Positions 35,573 through 44,729 are shown, counted from the first letter of the stretch. The stretch: 64,000 nt of DNA from Chloroflexi bacterium TSY (GCA_019217005.1 JAHBNG010000009.1:62001-126000); one strand, 5' to 3'. The notes: generated from the sequence alone by a model not told the origin. Made by a program: numbers and translations.

Positions 35573-36838
35573 ATGACCGCCTCGACATATAGTATAGATT
35601 ATCCTAAATTACGTGAAATCGACATCCGTCCTCACAATCATTATGGTCACCCTTATTTGGTCTTCAGCGATCCATTACAGATAACCGATAAAACGCTCAT
35701 GGTGCCGCAGTCTCTGGCTGTTGCTCTAGCCTTTTGTGATGGCACACGCGATGTGAGTGGCATCCGCGCGGCATATATCTTACAGTATGGCGTGGAGATC
35801 GAGGAGCATCAGGTGTGCGAGCTGCTTAATGCATTGGATGAAGCGCTTATGCTCGACAATGAGCGCTTCGAAGATGCTTATCAGCAGACTCTCATAAGAT
35901 ATCAAGCAGCTGAGTTTCGAAAACCTGCATTGGCTGGGCCATCATATCCTAGTGAGCCGGAACAGCTGCATAAGCTATTGGATCATTATCTTGCCCAAAC
36001 GATTCATTTACAGGTTGATTGGGATACGATGAATGCAAACCCTGGTCGTGGGCTCGTGAGTCCACATATTGATTACCAACGTGGCGGCAAAGTTTATGCC
36101 CAATCATGGGCACGTGCAGAAGAGGCAGCGCGCAACGCGGATCTTGTCATCATGTTTGGAACTGATCACAAAAGCAACGCTCCTTTTACACTGACAAAGC
36201 AAAATTATGCAACACCCTTTGGGATATTGCCAACAGAGCAGACGATCACAGATGCTCTTGCAACTGCGATTGAGAGGAGTATGGGAGAACAGGAAGCCTA
36301 TCGCGGTGAATTACGACATATAAGTGAGCATTCGCTCGAACTCGTGGCTGTTTGGCTGCATCACATGCGTCAAGGAAAGCCAGTAGAGATGGTACCCATT
36401 CTAGTTGGTGGTTTTCATCATTTTATTGAGAACGGGACATTCCCAAAAGAAGATCCACTGCTGAATAATGTACTCAACACGCTTGTTCACTCAACGAGCA
36501 AGCGCAATGTTCTTGTGGTAGCGTCTGGTGACTTGGCCCATGTCGGTCCTGCATTTGGTGGTAAGCCACTCAATGCACAGACGCGTCTAACCTTGCGTCA
36601 TGATGATGAAGAGTTATTGAATGCGATGATGGCCGGTGACAAGTGCGCTTTTTTCGAATCAATCCGTCGTGTCGAAGATAGCAATAATGTTTGTGGCGTT
36701 TCTCCGATCTATCTGACGATCAGTTTATTGGAGCTGCTGGGGTGTCCTACTGTGGGCGAACAGACTGGCTATGCAACTTGCCCAGCTGACACTGAAAACA
36801 ACTCTGTTGTTACAGTGGGTGGTATGCTATTTTCATAA
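35573..36838 (+). CDS. MEMO-family protein (AmmeMemoRadiSam system protein B-like) with an N-terminal PqqD-like domain
   Basis: 421 residues. Residues about 130-415 match the MEMO1 fold: Ser-Pro-His-Ile-Asp-Tyr near 164, Gly-Thr-Asp-His-Lys near 196, Glu-His-Ser-Leu-Glu near 258, Ala-Ser-Gly-Asp-Leu-Ala-His near 320, and Cys-Gly-Val-Ser-Pro-Ile near 378. These supply the conserved His/Asp/Cys pocket. Bacterial MEMO proteins usually occur with AMMECR1 and a radical SAM protein; neither is next to this gene. The first 110 residues look like a small winged-helix PqqD-type peptide-binding domain, an unusual addition. The ATG at 35573 is used; upstream in-frame codons exist but lack support. Biochemical role of the family is unsettled. 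Confidence 0.85.
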   Translation: MTASTYSIDYPKLREIDIRPHNHYGHPYLVFSDPLQITDKTLMVPQSLAVALAFCDGTRDVSGIRAAYILQYGVEIEEHQVCELLNALDEALMLDNERFEDAYQQTLIRYQAAEFRKPALAGPSYPSEPEQLHKLLDHYLAQTIHLQVDWDTMNANPGRGLVSPHIDYQRGGKVYAQSWARAEEAARNADLVIMFGTDHKSNAPFTLTKQNYATPFGILPTEQTITDALATAIERSMGEQEAYRGELRHISEHSLELVAVWLHHMRQGKPVEMVPILVGGFHHFIENGTFPKEDPLLNNVLNTLVHSTSKRNVLVVASGDLAHVGPAFGGKPLNAQTRLTLRHDDEELLNAMMAGDKCAFFESIRRVEDSNNVCGVSPIYLTISLLELLGCPTVGEQTGYATCPADTENNSVVTVGGMLFS

Positions 36839-36947
36839 TATATTAAAACTGCTTTTTTGGTCCATAGGAGCTCACTTTTGACGTGAAACAAAGTCAATGG
36901 TATCCTCGTCCGTGTGCATTGGTGTCTGTACGCGATCTCCGAAATAA

Positions 36948-37974
36948 ATGGATATACATTCTTCTGGCCGAATAAACGCTGGCCATTTTTTTATTCCACT
37001 TCTTGCGATTGGTATTTTTTTGCTGCTGACACTTCCTGTGTGGCGGTGGCTTTGGCAAGAGTGGATGGGCAATACGTACTATAGTCACGGGCTCTTGATT
37101 CCCCCTTTGTCCTTGTTTTTGGCACTTCAGCGTATGCGACGTGATAGCTCGTTTGCTTGGATTCCCGGACAAAATAGTTTTGCCGGAATGACTGTACTTG
37201 CGGTCAGCTTGACTGTTTTTTTATATGCTCTAAACAACAAGGCTTTTTACATCGCTAGTTTTGCGATGATAGGTTTAATTGTAGGTTTGGTTTGGACAAC
37301 AGGTGGGATAATCGCCATCAGCAAACTTATTTTCCCTATCCTCTATCGGGGTGGTTCAAAATTAGGTTTACACTTTTGATATATAGACAAAAATCTATAT
37401 GAGACCGTTTTCTCTCTGAGAACCGGCGAAATCAGAGAATATAAACGTTCTTTCTGTTTCTAAAAGTGTAAACCTATCTATCCAGCTAAAATGAACCACC
37501 CCCCTCTATCTTGGATTTATGATCCCCCTCCCCTTTATTGACTACGCAACTCTCCCCCTTGCACTCTTCACAGGTATCTGTTCCAGTGGACTGGTGCGTC
37601 TCTTGGGTTTGGATGTAACCATTGTCGGCAATGCTGTTACATTGCCCAATGCCGACCTTGTCATCGGTGCACAGTGTAGTGGCATTAATTCTATGATTAC
37701 ATTAATTGCTTTGACAACATTAGCTGCATATCTTTTCCACGGCCCTTGGTGGGGGCGAATATTGCTAGTCTTTTGTGCAATCCCATTGGCACTTTTGGGT
37801 AATATTTTGCGTGTTTCCTCTCTTCTCTTTGTGGCCCGATCATATGGTGTTGAGGTCGGTTTTTCATTTTATCATGACTACTCTGGTGGGGTCTTTTTTG
37901 TCGTAGCACTTGTGTTGCTCTATCCACTGGCGAAGCTTCTGCAATGTCGTACGTTACGTTCTGAAGTGATTTAA
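36948..37974 (+). pseudogene. Exosortase/archaeosortase-family membrane transpeptidase, split by MITE A
   Basis: Rejoined without the 155 bp MITE and one 8 bp duplication, the frame encodes about 287 residues with roughly eight transmembrane helices, the normal size. The exosortase catalytic set is complete in the second half: Cys in Gly-Ala-Gln-Cys-Ser-Gly-Ile, Arg in Gly-Asn-Ile-Leu-Arg-Val-Ser, and His in Phe-Tyr-His-Asp-Tyr-Ser-Gly. Exosortases recognise PEP-CTERM-type C-terminal signals and act with extracellular polysaccharide export. The following gene is EpsI-like, the usual partner. As it stands, translation stops inside MITE A, before the active site. Excision would fully restore it. 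Confidence 0.9.
37348..37502. mobile_element. MITE A copy 3 (155 bp)
   Basis: Flanked by a perfect 8 bp duplication, CCTCTATC, at 37340-37347 and 37503-37510. Near-identical to copies 1 and 2. Confidence 0.95.
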
Positions 37975-38224
37975 GTGCTTGATATGGATTCAATAAGCAA
38001 ATCTAGTCCGAAGACGAACCTCTATAGCTTCATTGTCATTGCGCTACTTGGTATTGGTGTTTTAGGTGCCTATGCACCGCGATTTCTTGGTCAAGTCTCT
38101 ACCAGTGAATCTCCAGATGTTCCTGATCATTATCAGTATGTGGTCGATCTTGACTATTGGCAACGCACTGAACGAGAAAAAAGCGTCTTGACCACCGCTC
38201 GTTTTGATTTGGATGCGAACCTAA

Positions 38225-39494
38225 GGCTAAACCAAAAAAATAATTATACGCGAACGAGAGAATGGAGAGGGGGAATAAGGACAAACCATTTTTCTAAACC
38301 AGGTAAACGTTGGAAGCGTTGTTCCAAACGGTCCATCTCTTTCTGAGTGAGTTTGACGCCGGTCTCATAAAGAGTGGAATTCAGGTGAACGAAGGGTTGT
38401 AGTTGGTTAAAGCGAAAAGAACGGGCAAAATTGAGAACGGTCTCAAGAGAATCGAGAAGAGAACCGTTCCAGTGTTTTTCAAGATGGCCCCAAACCCGTT
38501 CGATGGGGTTGTATTTACTGTGATAAGGAGGGTAGCAGGCGAGCTGAATAGAGAGACGATACATAAACTGAGTCCGACGGGTATGATTTTCGGGACCATT
38601 GTCCTGATTGATCACGAGGGTCTTGACGTGAGGAAAGTGTTCACGTACGCTTTCCCAAAAATCAATCAGGCAGTCGACAATACAGTCACTCGTCACTTTC
38701 GACTGAGTCAAGTAAAGAAAGAGTTCCTTGGTTGAAGGGAGGTAAATGCCAAAAGGAGTGACTTTCTCGGTCTTCTTATCTTGAAAGTCATGATCGAGCG
38801 CTTTGACAACCACTCGACTTATCCCTTCTCTCGAGAAACGGTCAAGTAAAATCGTCGCTTTGGCATCCCAAGAGAGGCGCAGAACCGTCTCGTCTGCATC
38901 CGCTTCTTGATTGATCTGATGAATTCTATCAAAGATCGCATCGGTCTCTGGGATCTTTTTCACTGGTTGACTTTTTTTGACCCGGTTTGAGCCATAGCCT
39001 AACTCATTGAGCTTCAAGCGGATGGCCTCTTCGCCAGGCAATTCCTCATCTGTGTATCCTTTCTGCTCGATGAGCTGGGTACGCATTTCGGCGGCGGTTA
39101 GTCGAGTGTACAATTGGGGTTCGAAAGGTGGGATCGGTCTGGCTGAATTGATCGGCGATTTCAACCATATCGGCCAGTAAAGTGGGGATATGGTCTTCGG
39201 CTTTTGCGACCACGTCGGTGGCTTTGGTCGACATAACAGAAGCCGCCTTCTAGTTCTTCCAGGGCTTTGGCTATCGTCGCCCGATTCCAGCCCAACTCTC
39301 GTTCTGCTTTCGTCGGACTCCCTTCGCATATCGTTTTGACCGTTTGGGCCATGAAGTGCCTTCTTTCGTATCCACTTAACATGGCCTTCGTCTCTTTCAA
39401 GACTTCAACCATTTCTGGCGAGATTGTCATTTTTGCTCCTTTTGGAGAGCTAGTTTAACACCTTCTCGCGTATATTTTATTTTTTGGATTGGCC
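38225..39494 (-). mobile_element. ISAzo13-family insertion sequence (copy 2, 1270 bp)
   Basis: Ends GGCTAAACCAAAAAAATAAT and (inverted) GGCCAATCCAAAAAATAAAA are imperfect inverted repeats of about 29 bp. A TAA duplication flanks it (38222-38224 and 39495-39497). A second, truncated copy is at 6907-7446, also next to TAA. Confidence 0.93.
38244..39430 (-). pseudogene. ISAzo13-family transposase, two frameshifts and a small in-frame deletion
   Basis: Three frames together give the family's full length. The N-terminal helix-turn-helix piece is at 39161-39430, a middle piece with Gln-Thr-Asp-Pro-Thr-Phe at 39046-39234, and the catalytic part at 38244-39100. The last contains Leu-Tyr-Thr-Arg-Leu-Thr-Ala-Ala-Glu, Trp-Asp-Ala-Lys-Ala-Thr, Asn-Gln-Asp-Asn-Gly-Pro-Glu-Asn and Lys-Tyr-Asn-Pro-Ile-Glu-Arg. 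Shifts lie near 39230 and 39130. Relative to copy 1, 27 bp between two GAGACGATA repeats are missing, removing nine residues. Not expected to be active. Confidence 0.88.
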
Positions 39495-39959
39495 TAAATG
39501 ACATTCCTTTAACAGTAGGCAAGTGGCAGAGCCAAAAAGAGTCTCTCATTGATCGTGAAGTCGAGATTTTGTTGGACCCTGAGCAATATGTTCGTCGTTT
39601 GTATCAGCACCAAAACGGTCAATATATCTGGCTGACTCTGATTGGTGGCCGTAGTTCACGAGCATTTCACCCACCCGATATCTGCTATGATGTTGCGGGT
39701 TGGCAATACAATCTGGGTTCACGCACGATTATGCTCAACAGTGGTGATGAGATTCAAGCTTTGTGGATGGAGGCCGAAAAACATGAAGAGAATCAGCAAA
39801 CGCTCACGGAGCATGTTATTTCATATTTCTTTATTTTTCCAGATGAAGAGAGAGAACTCGTTGACGGAATCGTCCTATTTAAGCTAACCTCAACTCGTTT
39901 AGTGGGCGCCGATGAAACGCTAAACCTTCACGCTGATTTTGTTCGGAACTTCTTTATCA

Positions 39960-40607
39960 ATGCACAGTAAGGGCTCGTATAGGAATAACCCAGATATAGA
40001 TTCTTCGGTATATGAAATAGCTAATTTGCTGACTTATGGCCAGTTTTTCTTCATTTGGATACCCTTTCTTTTTTTGCTATCTGGATGTGGATTTGGGACA
40101 ACAGACCGGGAATCTGTTCCTGACGACACATTATCAACTGCTGAGGTAGATCAGGATGCCGTTGACTCTGCTCACGTAGAGACTATGAACGAAAACTGTG
40201 GATTGGACATCTCTACGAATATGACTGACGCTGATGCAATTCGAGTTGTTCTGGAGTCTGAAGGACAGCTCGTTGTGGCTCAAGATATTGATTCTCTCAT
40301 GAAATTATGGGCACCTGGCAGCAAGATTCACGACGCGAAGAATACGCCAACCAGTACCATTGATGATCAGACATGGGAGGATAAAGATGCGATCCGTCAT
40401 CGCTATGTACGAATTGTATTTCCTGGCGCTCCTTCCTCTGTGCAACCTTCGAACCTCCAGATAACGATTGAAGACACCACCGCAATTGTTACTTCAACAA
40501 CCCAAATCGATAGCGAGATATCACCCGCAGGCGATCGATGGGTATTGAGTAAACAGGACGGTTGCTGGCGTATTCAATCGCTTACCTATAATCTGGAAAG
40601 CAACTAA
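39960..40607 (+). CDS. Lipoprotein with an NTF2-like C-terminal domain
   Basis: 215 residues. The ATG at 39960 overlaps the EpsI-like stop by 11 bp, so the two are translationally coupled. A long hydrophilic lead of about 25 residues precedes the hydrophobic signal (about 28-40), which ends in a lipobox Leu-Leu-Ser-Gly-Cys. From about 95 on, the pattern Ala-Ile-Arg-Val-Val-Leu ... Asp-Ile-Asp-Ser-Leu-Met-Lys-Leu-Trp, then a strand-rich half ending Trp-Arg-Ile-Gln-Ser-Leu, fits the SnoaL/NTF2-like fold. Its place behind exosortase and EpsI suggests an envelope polysaccharide role (inference). Ligand unknown. Confidence 0.65.
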   Translation: MHSKGSYRNNPDIDSSVYEIANLLTYGQFFFIWIPFLFLLSGCGFGTTDRESVPDDTLSTAEVDQDAVDSAHVETMNENCGLDISTNMTDADAIRVVLESEGQLVVAQDIDSLMKLWAPGSKIHDAKNTPTSTIDDQTWEDKDAIRHRYVRIVFPGAPSSVQPSNLQITIEDTTAIVTSTTQIDSEISPAGDRWVLSKQDGCWRIQSLTYNLESN

Positions 40608-40643
40608 ACTATGCAAAGCTCTGTATGAAAATATGCTTTCATT

Positions 40644-41396
40644 ATGCCTGCCTTAGAAACAGCATTTCTTTCTTTCACCTTTTTTATGGTGAGCCTCTTG
40701 ATCCTGATTTGGCTTAGCCTCCAAATCAGTCGACATATCCTATTAGCTACGTATGGTTTGACGCAGTCCAAAGATATAGCAAATGTTGTGCTTTTTCTGG
40801 TGTTATTACCAGGCATCATCATTCATGAGGCAGCGCATTGGGTAACAGCACGTCTCTTGGGGTTAAAAGCAGGAAAATTTCGTGTTTGGCCTAAAAAACG
40901 GGGAAAATATTTGGGGCTAGGTAGTGTTACAGTCCAAAGCGGAGGGATCTGGCTCGACAGCGTTGTCGGTTTGGCTCCGATTTTAATTGGATCGACTCTT
41001 ATCGTTCTAATTAGTCACAATATTTTCAACGCCTATGAAGTGACAAATGCCTTGGAACAAGGACGTTGGCAAACGGCGCTCGAAGAATTTATCGTTGCAC
41101 TACGTCGTGCCGACGGGCCACTTTGGGCATATGGGCTGTTTGCAATTGGCAATGCAATGATGCCAAGTGCGAGTGATAGAGAACCCGTCAAAATATTGTT
41201 GCTTTACGTTGCTGTAGCAGCGTTGCTCTACTTTTTTGTCGGTTTACCGCTTGCTCCTGTTGGCTCAGCGTTTGTCTGGCTAGCTTCGTCAGTCCAGGAT
41301 CTGAGTAGTGCGTTCTTCTTCATTATTTTGATCGATCTCTTGGTGCTTGCTCCGCTGCTGATGCTCCAAGCCATTTTTCCAGTACGAGCGATATAA
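40644..41396 (+). CDS. Polytopic membrane protein with an HExxH metallopeptidase motif (M50-like)
   Basis: 250 residues with about six transmembrane segments. His-Glu-Ala-Ala-His-Trp at about residue 58 sits in a hydrophobic helix, as in site-2 and related intramembrane zinc proteases. A second metal-ligand motif (Asn/Asp-X-X-Pro-Gly in S2P) is not obvious; an Asp in Trp-Leu-Asp-Ser at about 98 is a candidate. No PDZ domain. It follows the lipoprotein by 36 bp and may belong to the same operon as the exosortase and EpsI genes. It could process envelope proteins, but that is a guess. Confidence 0.6.
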   Translation: MPALETAFLSFTFFMVSLLILIWLSLQISRHILLATYGLTQSKDIANVVLFLVLLPGIIIHEAAHWVTARLLGLKAGKFRVWPKKRGKYLGLGSVTVQSGGIWLDSVVGLAPILIGSTLIVLISHNIFNAYEVTNALEQGRWQTALEEFIVALRRADGPLWAYGLFAIGNAMMPSASDREPVKILLLYVAVAALLYFFVGLPLAPVGSAFVWLASSVQDLSSAFFFIILIDLLVLAPLLMLQAIFPVRAI

Positions 41397-41466
41397 AGAT
41401 TTACGGCTTTTGAGGCAGAGTCAACCTACAGAATATATCGCGAGTCAACTCCAAAAAACGACGAGA

Positions 41467-41539
41467 GTGTGTCCCAAAGTGTGTAAAACCGCTCGAGTCT
41501 CTGACTGAGCGGTGACCATTTACACACTTTGTGGTACCA
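41467..41539. repeat. Hairpin repeat D copy 3 (73 bp)
   Basis: Arms GTGTGTCCCAAAGTGTGTAA and TTACACACTTTGTGGTAC pair; the loop has CTCTGACTGAGCGGT as in copy 2. It lies between convergent genes (the HExxH protein and thioredoxin). A looser stem at 41557-41596 follows. Confidence 0.88.
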
Positions 41540-41623
41540 CTCAAAATGCGGACAGAACAGGACACTTCTACTCCTGCAAATGTAAAAGTATCCTGTCGAC
41601 GTATTACACTTTCTTCAGAGCTA

Positions 41624-41950
41624 CTAATTTAGATGCTCTGCAAGCTCGCCCATCAGTTGTGGTTTTGGACGGAACCCGGTAATGCGCTTTACAACTTCAC
41701 CATCCTTGAAGAGTAACAGGGCTGGAATACCCAAAATTCCATATGCATGCATCGTCGATGGGTGTTCATCGACGTTCAATTTGCCGATTATAATCTGACC
41801 ATCAAGCTCTGTGGCAACCTCATCCAGAACTGGGGCAATCATCTTGCAGGGTCCACACCACTCAGCCCAAAAATCGACCAAAACAGGTGTTGAGGATTGA
41901 ATCACCTCAGCATCAAAGTTACCATCAGTTAGCGTTACTGCATTTCCCAT
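41624..41950 (-). CDS. trxA: Thioredoxin
   Basis: 108 residues, the standard length. The active site Trp-Cys-Gly-Pro-Cys-Lys is at about 31-36, followed by Pro-Val-Leu-Asp-Glu and the cis-proline in Ile-Pro-Ala-Leu. It is a cytoplasmic disulfide reductase serving reductases, peroxidases and protein repair. The ATG at 41950 is chosen: GGAG lies 8 bases upstream and the protein begins as thioredoxins do; an in-frame ATG at 41998 would add 16 unsupported residues. Single gene. Confidence 0.97.
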   Translation of the reverse strand: MGNAVTLTDGNFDAEVIQSSTPVLVDFWAEWCGPCKMIAPVLDEVATELDGQIIIGKLNVDEHPSTMHAYGILGIPALLLFKDGEVVKRITGFRPKPQLMGELAEHLN

Positions 41951-42108
41951 AATATTTTCTCCGTAAATTTTCTTTTCTGAGCCATACACAAGAGCCATAT
42001 ATCAGGTTATTCCAGAAAACGGGTTACCCATAAAGCGAACATATTGCGTGATATCAGTCAAGAATCTGGTTGGATTACAAGAGACCATCCTGATCTTCCA
42101 TTTATACT

Positions 42109-42170
42109 TAGTAGACCGCTCTCGTTAGATTCTTCGCTTCACTCGAGAATGACAAGATTGCGGTCTACTA
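42109..42170. repeat. Hairpin K (62 bp)
   Basis: TAGTAGACCGC at 42109-42119 pairs perfectly with 42160-42170. The loop contains CTTCACTCGAGAATGACA. A TAGTAGACCGG half-match occurs near 11085. Confidence 0.5.
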
Positions 42171-42450
42171 ATACTCCACGTGAGCACATCAGTACTTTTT
42201 TGTTACAGACAACAATTGCTCTGCGGCTCTTGCCTAGTGTAAGTTTAACAAAAACTGTTAAAGAGCGAAATTTTTATAAGCTCCGATAGTTAATCTCCTC
42301 CATTTACGGTCCAACTACTGTAATAGCTGCTACATTTGCCGTGACACAAACAATTTTCTAACACATAACTTATTCGCTTCATGAAGCGTAGCAGTCCCGG
42401 AATGCGACGCGACAAGGGATCTCTTTTATTGAAACAACTCTGCTTCTTTT

Positions 42451-42559
42451 GGAATCCATGTGTTTGACAAACGCCAGAAAGATTAGCGTCGGTTGAGTAG
42501 CCGAAGGCGTATCGACACCAAAGCGGGTCAATCACATGAGATCCTGTTGAACCAAAACT
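42451..42559. repeat. Repeat C copy 2, decayed coding remnant
   Basis: About 80% identical by eye to 2914-3019, with small insertions that change the frame. Both copies share CACATGAGATCCTGTTGA and CCAAAGCGGGT. Confidence 0.55.
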
Positions 42560-42651
42560 CTAAAATGCAAACGCGGCATTATCTAATAGATGTGATATAT
42601 TACATGAATCTTACTTCCAGTTTTTATCAGAACGAGATATAATAGTCTCTC

Positions 42652-42712
42652 GACTTAAACTTTGGACAATCGACTTTGACAGAAAACGATGCTATTGTCC
42701 GAAATTTAAGTG
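42652..42712. repeat. Hairpin J upstream of transaldolase (61 bp)
   Basis: ACTTAAACTTTGGACAAT pairs with ATTGTCCGAAATTTAAGT at 16 of 18 positions. Single arms resembling it occur at about 30087, 49643 and 60205. It ends 53 bp before the transaldolase start. Confidence 0.6.
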
Positions 42713-42765
42713 ACGTGGCTACAAGCGGATTAGTTTTCTGGCAGTCATATAAAAGGGTTCATACT

Positions 42766-43917
42766 ATGAATAGCTCGTCTACCTCTACATTATATGCATT
42801 GAACAATGCAGGGCAGAGTATCTGGCTCGATTTTATAGAACGTGACATGGTTCAATCAGGTAAATTAGCCAGCCTCGTGCGGGATGGTGTGACAGGTGTT
42901 ACATCAAATCCCTCAATTTTTCAACAAGCCATCACGACAAGTGATGCTTACTTTGCCGATTTACAATCGTTGATGCCTGGGAATTTAAATGCCAAAGGAA
43001 TTTTCGAAACGTTAGCGATTTCAGATATCCAAGCCGCGGCAGACGTTCTTCGATCCGTTTACAATGAGACCAATAAGCAAGATGGCTATGTTAGCATAGA
43101 GGTGGCACCCGATCTGGCGTACGATACGGAGGCCACGATTGTTGAAGCCCGTCGACTGTGGCAGTCAGTCGATCGACCCAACCTAATGGTGAAAGTTCCT
43201 GCAACCAAGGAAGGTATACCTGCTATTCGCGAATTGATCGGCGAAGGGATTAATATCAATGTAACGCTTATCTTTGGCCTGGAGCGCTATGCTGAGGTAA
43301 AAGATGCCTATCTTCGAGGGTTAGAACAACGTGTAGATTCAGGGCAGCCGGTAGAACAAATTGCATCTGTTGCTAGTTTTTTCATCAGTCGGGTAGACAG
43401 CAATATTGATGATCAGCTGAACGAACTGATGACGAAGAATCCTGCAAACAAAGTGGCTTTGCAACCATTAATGGGGAAGGCAGCAATCGCCAACGCAAAA
43501 CTTGCCTATGCTCAGTTCCAAGATGTTTTTGGTATCAATACACCCAATCAGCGGTGGCAGCCACTCGCAGACGCCGGTGCTCAACTTCAGCGTCCGTTGT
43601 GGGCGAGCACAAGCACCAAGAACCCCGATTATTCAGATGCTCTCTATGTTGATACATTGATCGGTCCCCACACGGTGAATACCATGCCTCCTGCAACGCT
43701 TGACGCCTTCAAAGATCATGGCACAGTGGCGCGTACAATTGACGCAGATCTGCCTGCGGCCGATAAAGTGATGCAAGATCTCGCAGATGCTGGCATTTCT
43801 ATGTTAGAAGTGACCGAGATATTAGAAGATGAAGGAGTACAAAAATTCGCAGATTCTTATCAACAACTATTAAATGCGATTGAAGAAAGGCAGAAGGAAT
43901 TAGTCGCCACAGTCTAG
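42766..43917 (+). CDS. tal: Transaldolase
   Basis: 383 residues. Moves a dihydroxyacetone unit between sugar phosphates in the non-oxidative pentose phosphate pathway. Family signatures: Gly-Val-Thr-Ser-Asn-Pro-Ser-Ile-Phe near 43, and the Schiff-base lysine in Leu-Met-Val-Lys-Val-Pro-Ala-Thr near 143. Ser-Phe-Phe-Ile-Ser-Arg-Val-Asp follows near 205, and Trp-Ala-Ser-Thr-Ser-Thr-Lys-Asn-Pro near 286. The length fits the longer bacterial/actinobacterial-type transaldolases. The ATG at 42766 has AAGGG about 8 bases upstream; the frame extends to 42676 but that part overlaps hairpin J. Confidence 0.96.
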   Translation: MNSSSTSTLYALNNAGQSIWLDFIERDMVQSGKLASLVRDGVTGVTSNPSIFQQAITTSDAYFADLQSLMPGNLNAKGIFETLAISDIQAAADVLRSVYNETNKQDGYVSIEVAPDLAYDTEATIVEARRLWQSVDRPNLMVKVPATKEGIPAIRELIGEGININVTLIFGLERYAEVKDAYLRGLEQRVDSGQPVEQIASVASFFISRVDSNIDDQLNELMTKNPANKVALQPLMGKAAIANAKLAYAQFQDVFGINTPNQRWQPLADAGAQLQRPLWASTSTKNPDYSDALYVDTLIGPHTVNTMPPATLDAFKDHGTVARTIDADLPAADKVMQDLADAGISMLEVTEILEDEGVQKFADSYQQLLNAIEERQKELVATV

Positions 43918-43918
43918 T

Positions 43919-44581
43919 TTATACGTCACCTGATCTGGATGATCGACGGCTCAAAAAATCAGCGAACTCAGCCGGGTCAAGCTTCGATTCTATATGTAGA
44001 CTTGGCCCGCTCTTATTTTCGGTCAATTGTGTAGATGTTTGTGATATTTCTTGATGTGGATCCAAAGTTGGCTCAGTCAGTTCAAGAACGTCAGATAGCC
44101 GTGGCGCTCTGCTTTCCCCATATAAATGTGCAATGATAGGCTCAATCGTTTCTACGACGCTTTCTAGAAAAAGCAAAGCAGCAGCAGCGCCCTCGGGCAA
44201 ATTGATGATCAGTGAACGACCGCGAATCCCGGCCACGCTTCGATCTAACATAGCCAAATGGGTTTCTTCTTGCGCACAAGCTCGCATCGTTTCCGGAATT
44301 CCAGGGAGCATTCGTTCAACAATGGCGATCGTCGCTTCGGGGATTATTTCATGAGGGCCGGGCCCAGCCGCAGGAAATGTCGCTCCGATTGTGATCACAA
44401 GATCATATTCTTCTTCATCACACCATCTGCGTAGAATCTCTTCGATCCAATGACGCTGACTGGCTGCGCTGGATATCTCAACAATGGCCAAGCTCTCGAG
44501 TGCAGAGTGAAGTAACTCGGTGACGACTTTGATCGATTCCTCGTCATGCTCTGGGACTGAAAGAATTCCAGCTCGTATCAT
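43919..44581 (-). CDS. MoaB/MogA-like molybdopterin-binding protein
   Basis: 220 residues. Residues about 5-160 follow the MoCF-biosynthesis fold: Tyr-Asp-Leu-Val-Ile-Thr-Ile-Gly-Ala-Thr near 60 (Gly-Gly-Thr in typical members, here Gly-Ala-Thr), Ile-Ile-Pro-Glu-Ala-Thr near 80, and Val-Ala-Gly-Ile-Arg-Gly-Arg-Ser-Leu-Ile-Ile-Asn-Leu-Pro near 117. Relatives adenylylate molybdopterin or are inactive homologues. The changed glycine motif and a 60-residue acidic C-terminal tail make the exact activity uncertain. Convergent with transaldolase (1 bp apart) and downstream of the ribosomal cluster terminator. Confidence 0.75.
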   Translation of the reverse strand: MIRAGILSVPEHDEESIKVVTELLHSALESLAIVEISSAASQRHWIEEILRRWCDEEEYDLVITIGATFPAAGPGPHEIIPEATIAIVERMLPGIPETMRACAQEETHLAMLDRSVAGIRGRSLIINLPEGAAAALLFLESVVETIEPIIAHLYGESRAPRLSDVLELTEPTLDPHQEISQTSTQLTENKSGPSLHIESKLDPAEFADFLSRRSSRSGDV

Positions 44582-44596
44582 AGCACAATAGTTTTA

Positions 44597-44648
44597 ACAA
44601 AAAAACCTTGATGATTTGGAGTAGCCCAAGCTATCCAAGTCATCAAGG
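44597..44648 (-). terminator. Rho-independent terminator of the ribosomal cluster
   Basis: Read on the minus strand, a 15 bp stem (arms at 44634-44648 and 44606-44620, one mismatch) with a 13 base loop is followed by seven T. It lies 80 bp after the rpsI stop. Confidence 0.92.
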
Positions 44649-44729
44649 CGAAAAACCAAACGCGCTGCTCAAGAAGCAATCAGTGAAGTTTCTCTTTACT
44701 CTACTTGATTAAAAGATACACTTTTATCC

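Larger units (their letters stand above)
37975..39970 (+). pseudogene. EpsI-like exosortase-associated protein, split by an ISAzo13-family IS
   Basis: The 5' piece (37975-38224) starts directly after the exosortase stop and has an N-terminal membrane anchor (about 15-35). The 3' piece (39498-39970) contains Ser-Arg-Ala-Phe-His-Pro-Pro-Asp-Ile-Cys-Tyr, the conserved Cys-containing motif of EpsI/DUF3485 proteins. Without the 1270 bp IS and one TAA duplication the frame is continuous and about 240 residues long. EpsI proteins accompany or are fused to exosortases in polysaccharide export loci. Being one gene downstream of an equally broken exosortase, the whole module is inactive at present. Confidence 0.88.
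41999..42765. other. Gene-free stretch of about 770 bp with elements K, C and J
   Basis: Holds hairpin K (42109-42170), the decayed repeat C copy 2 (42451-42559) and hairpin J (42652-42712) in front of transaldolase. A TATAAT at about 42638 could serve as a -10 box for transaldolase, but no good -35 box was found. No coding frame is convincing. Confidence 0.55.

Noticed and set aside
42290..42535. Possible small minus-strand protein
   Set aside because: It overlaps decayed repeat C, lacks a ribosome binding site and the related copy is frameshifted.
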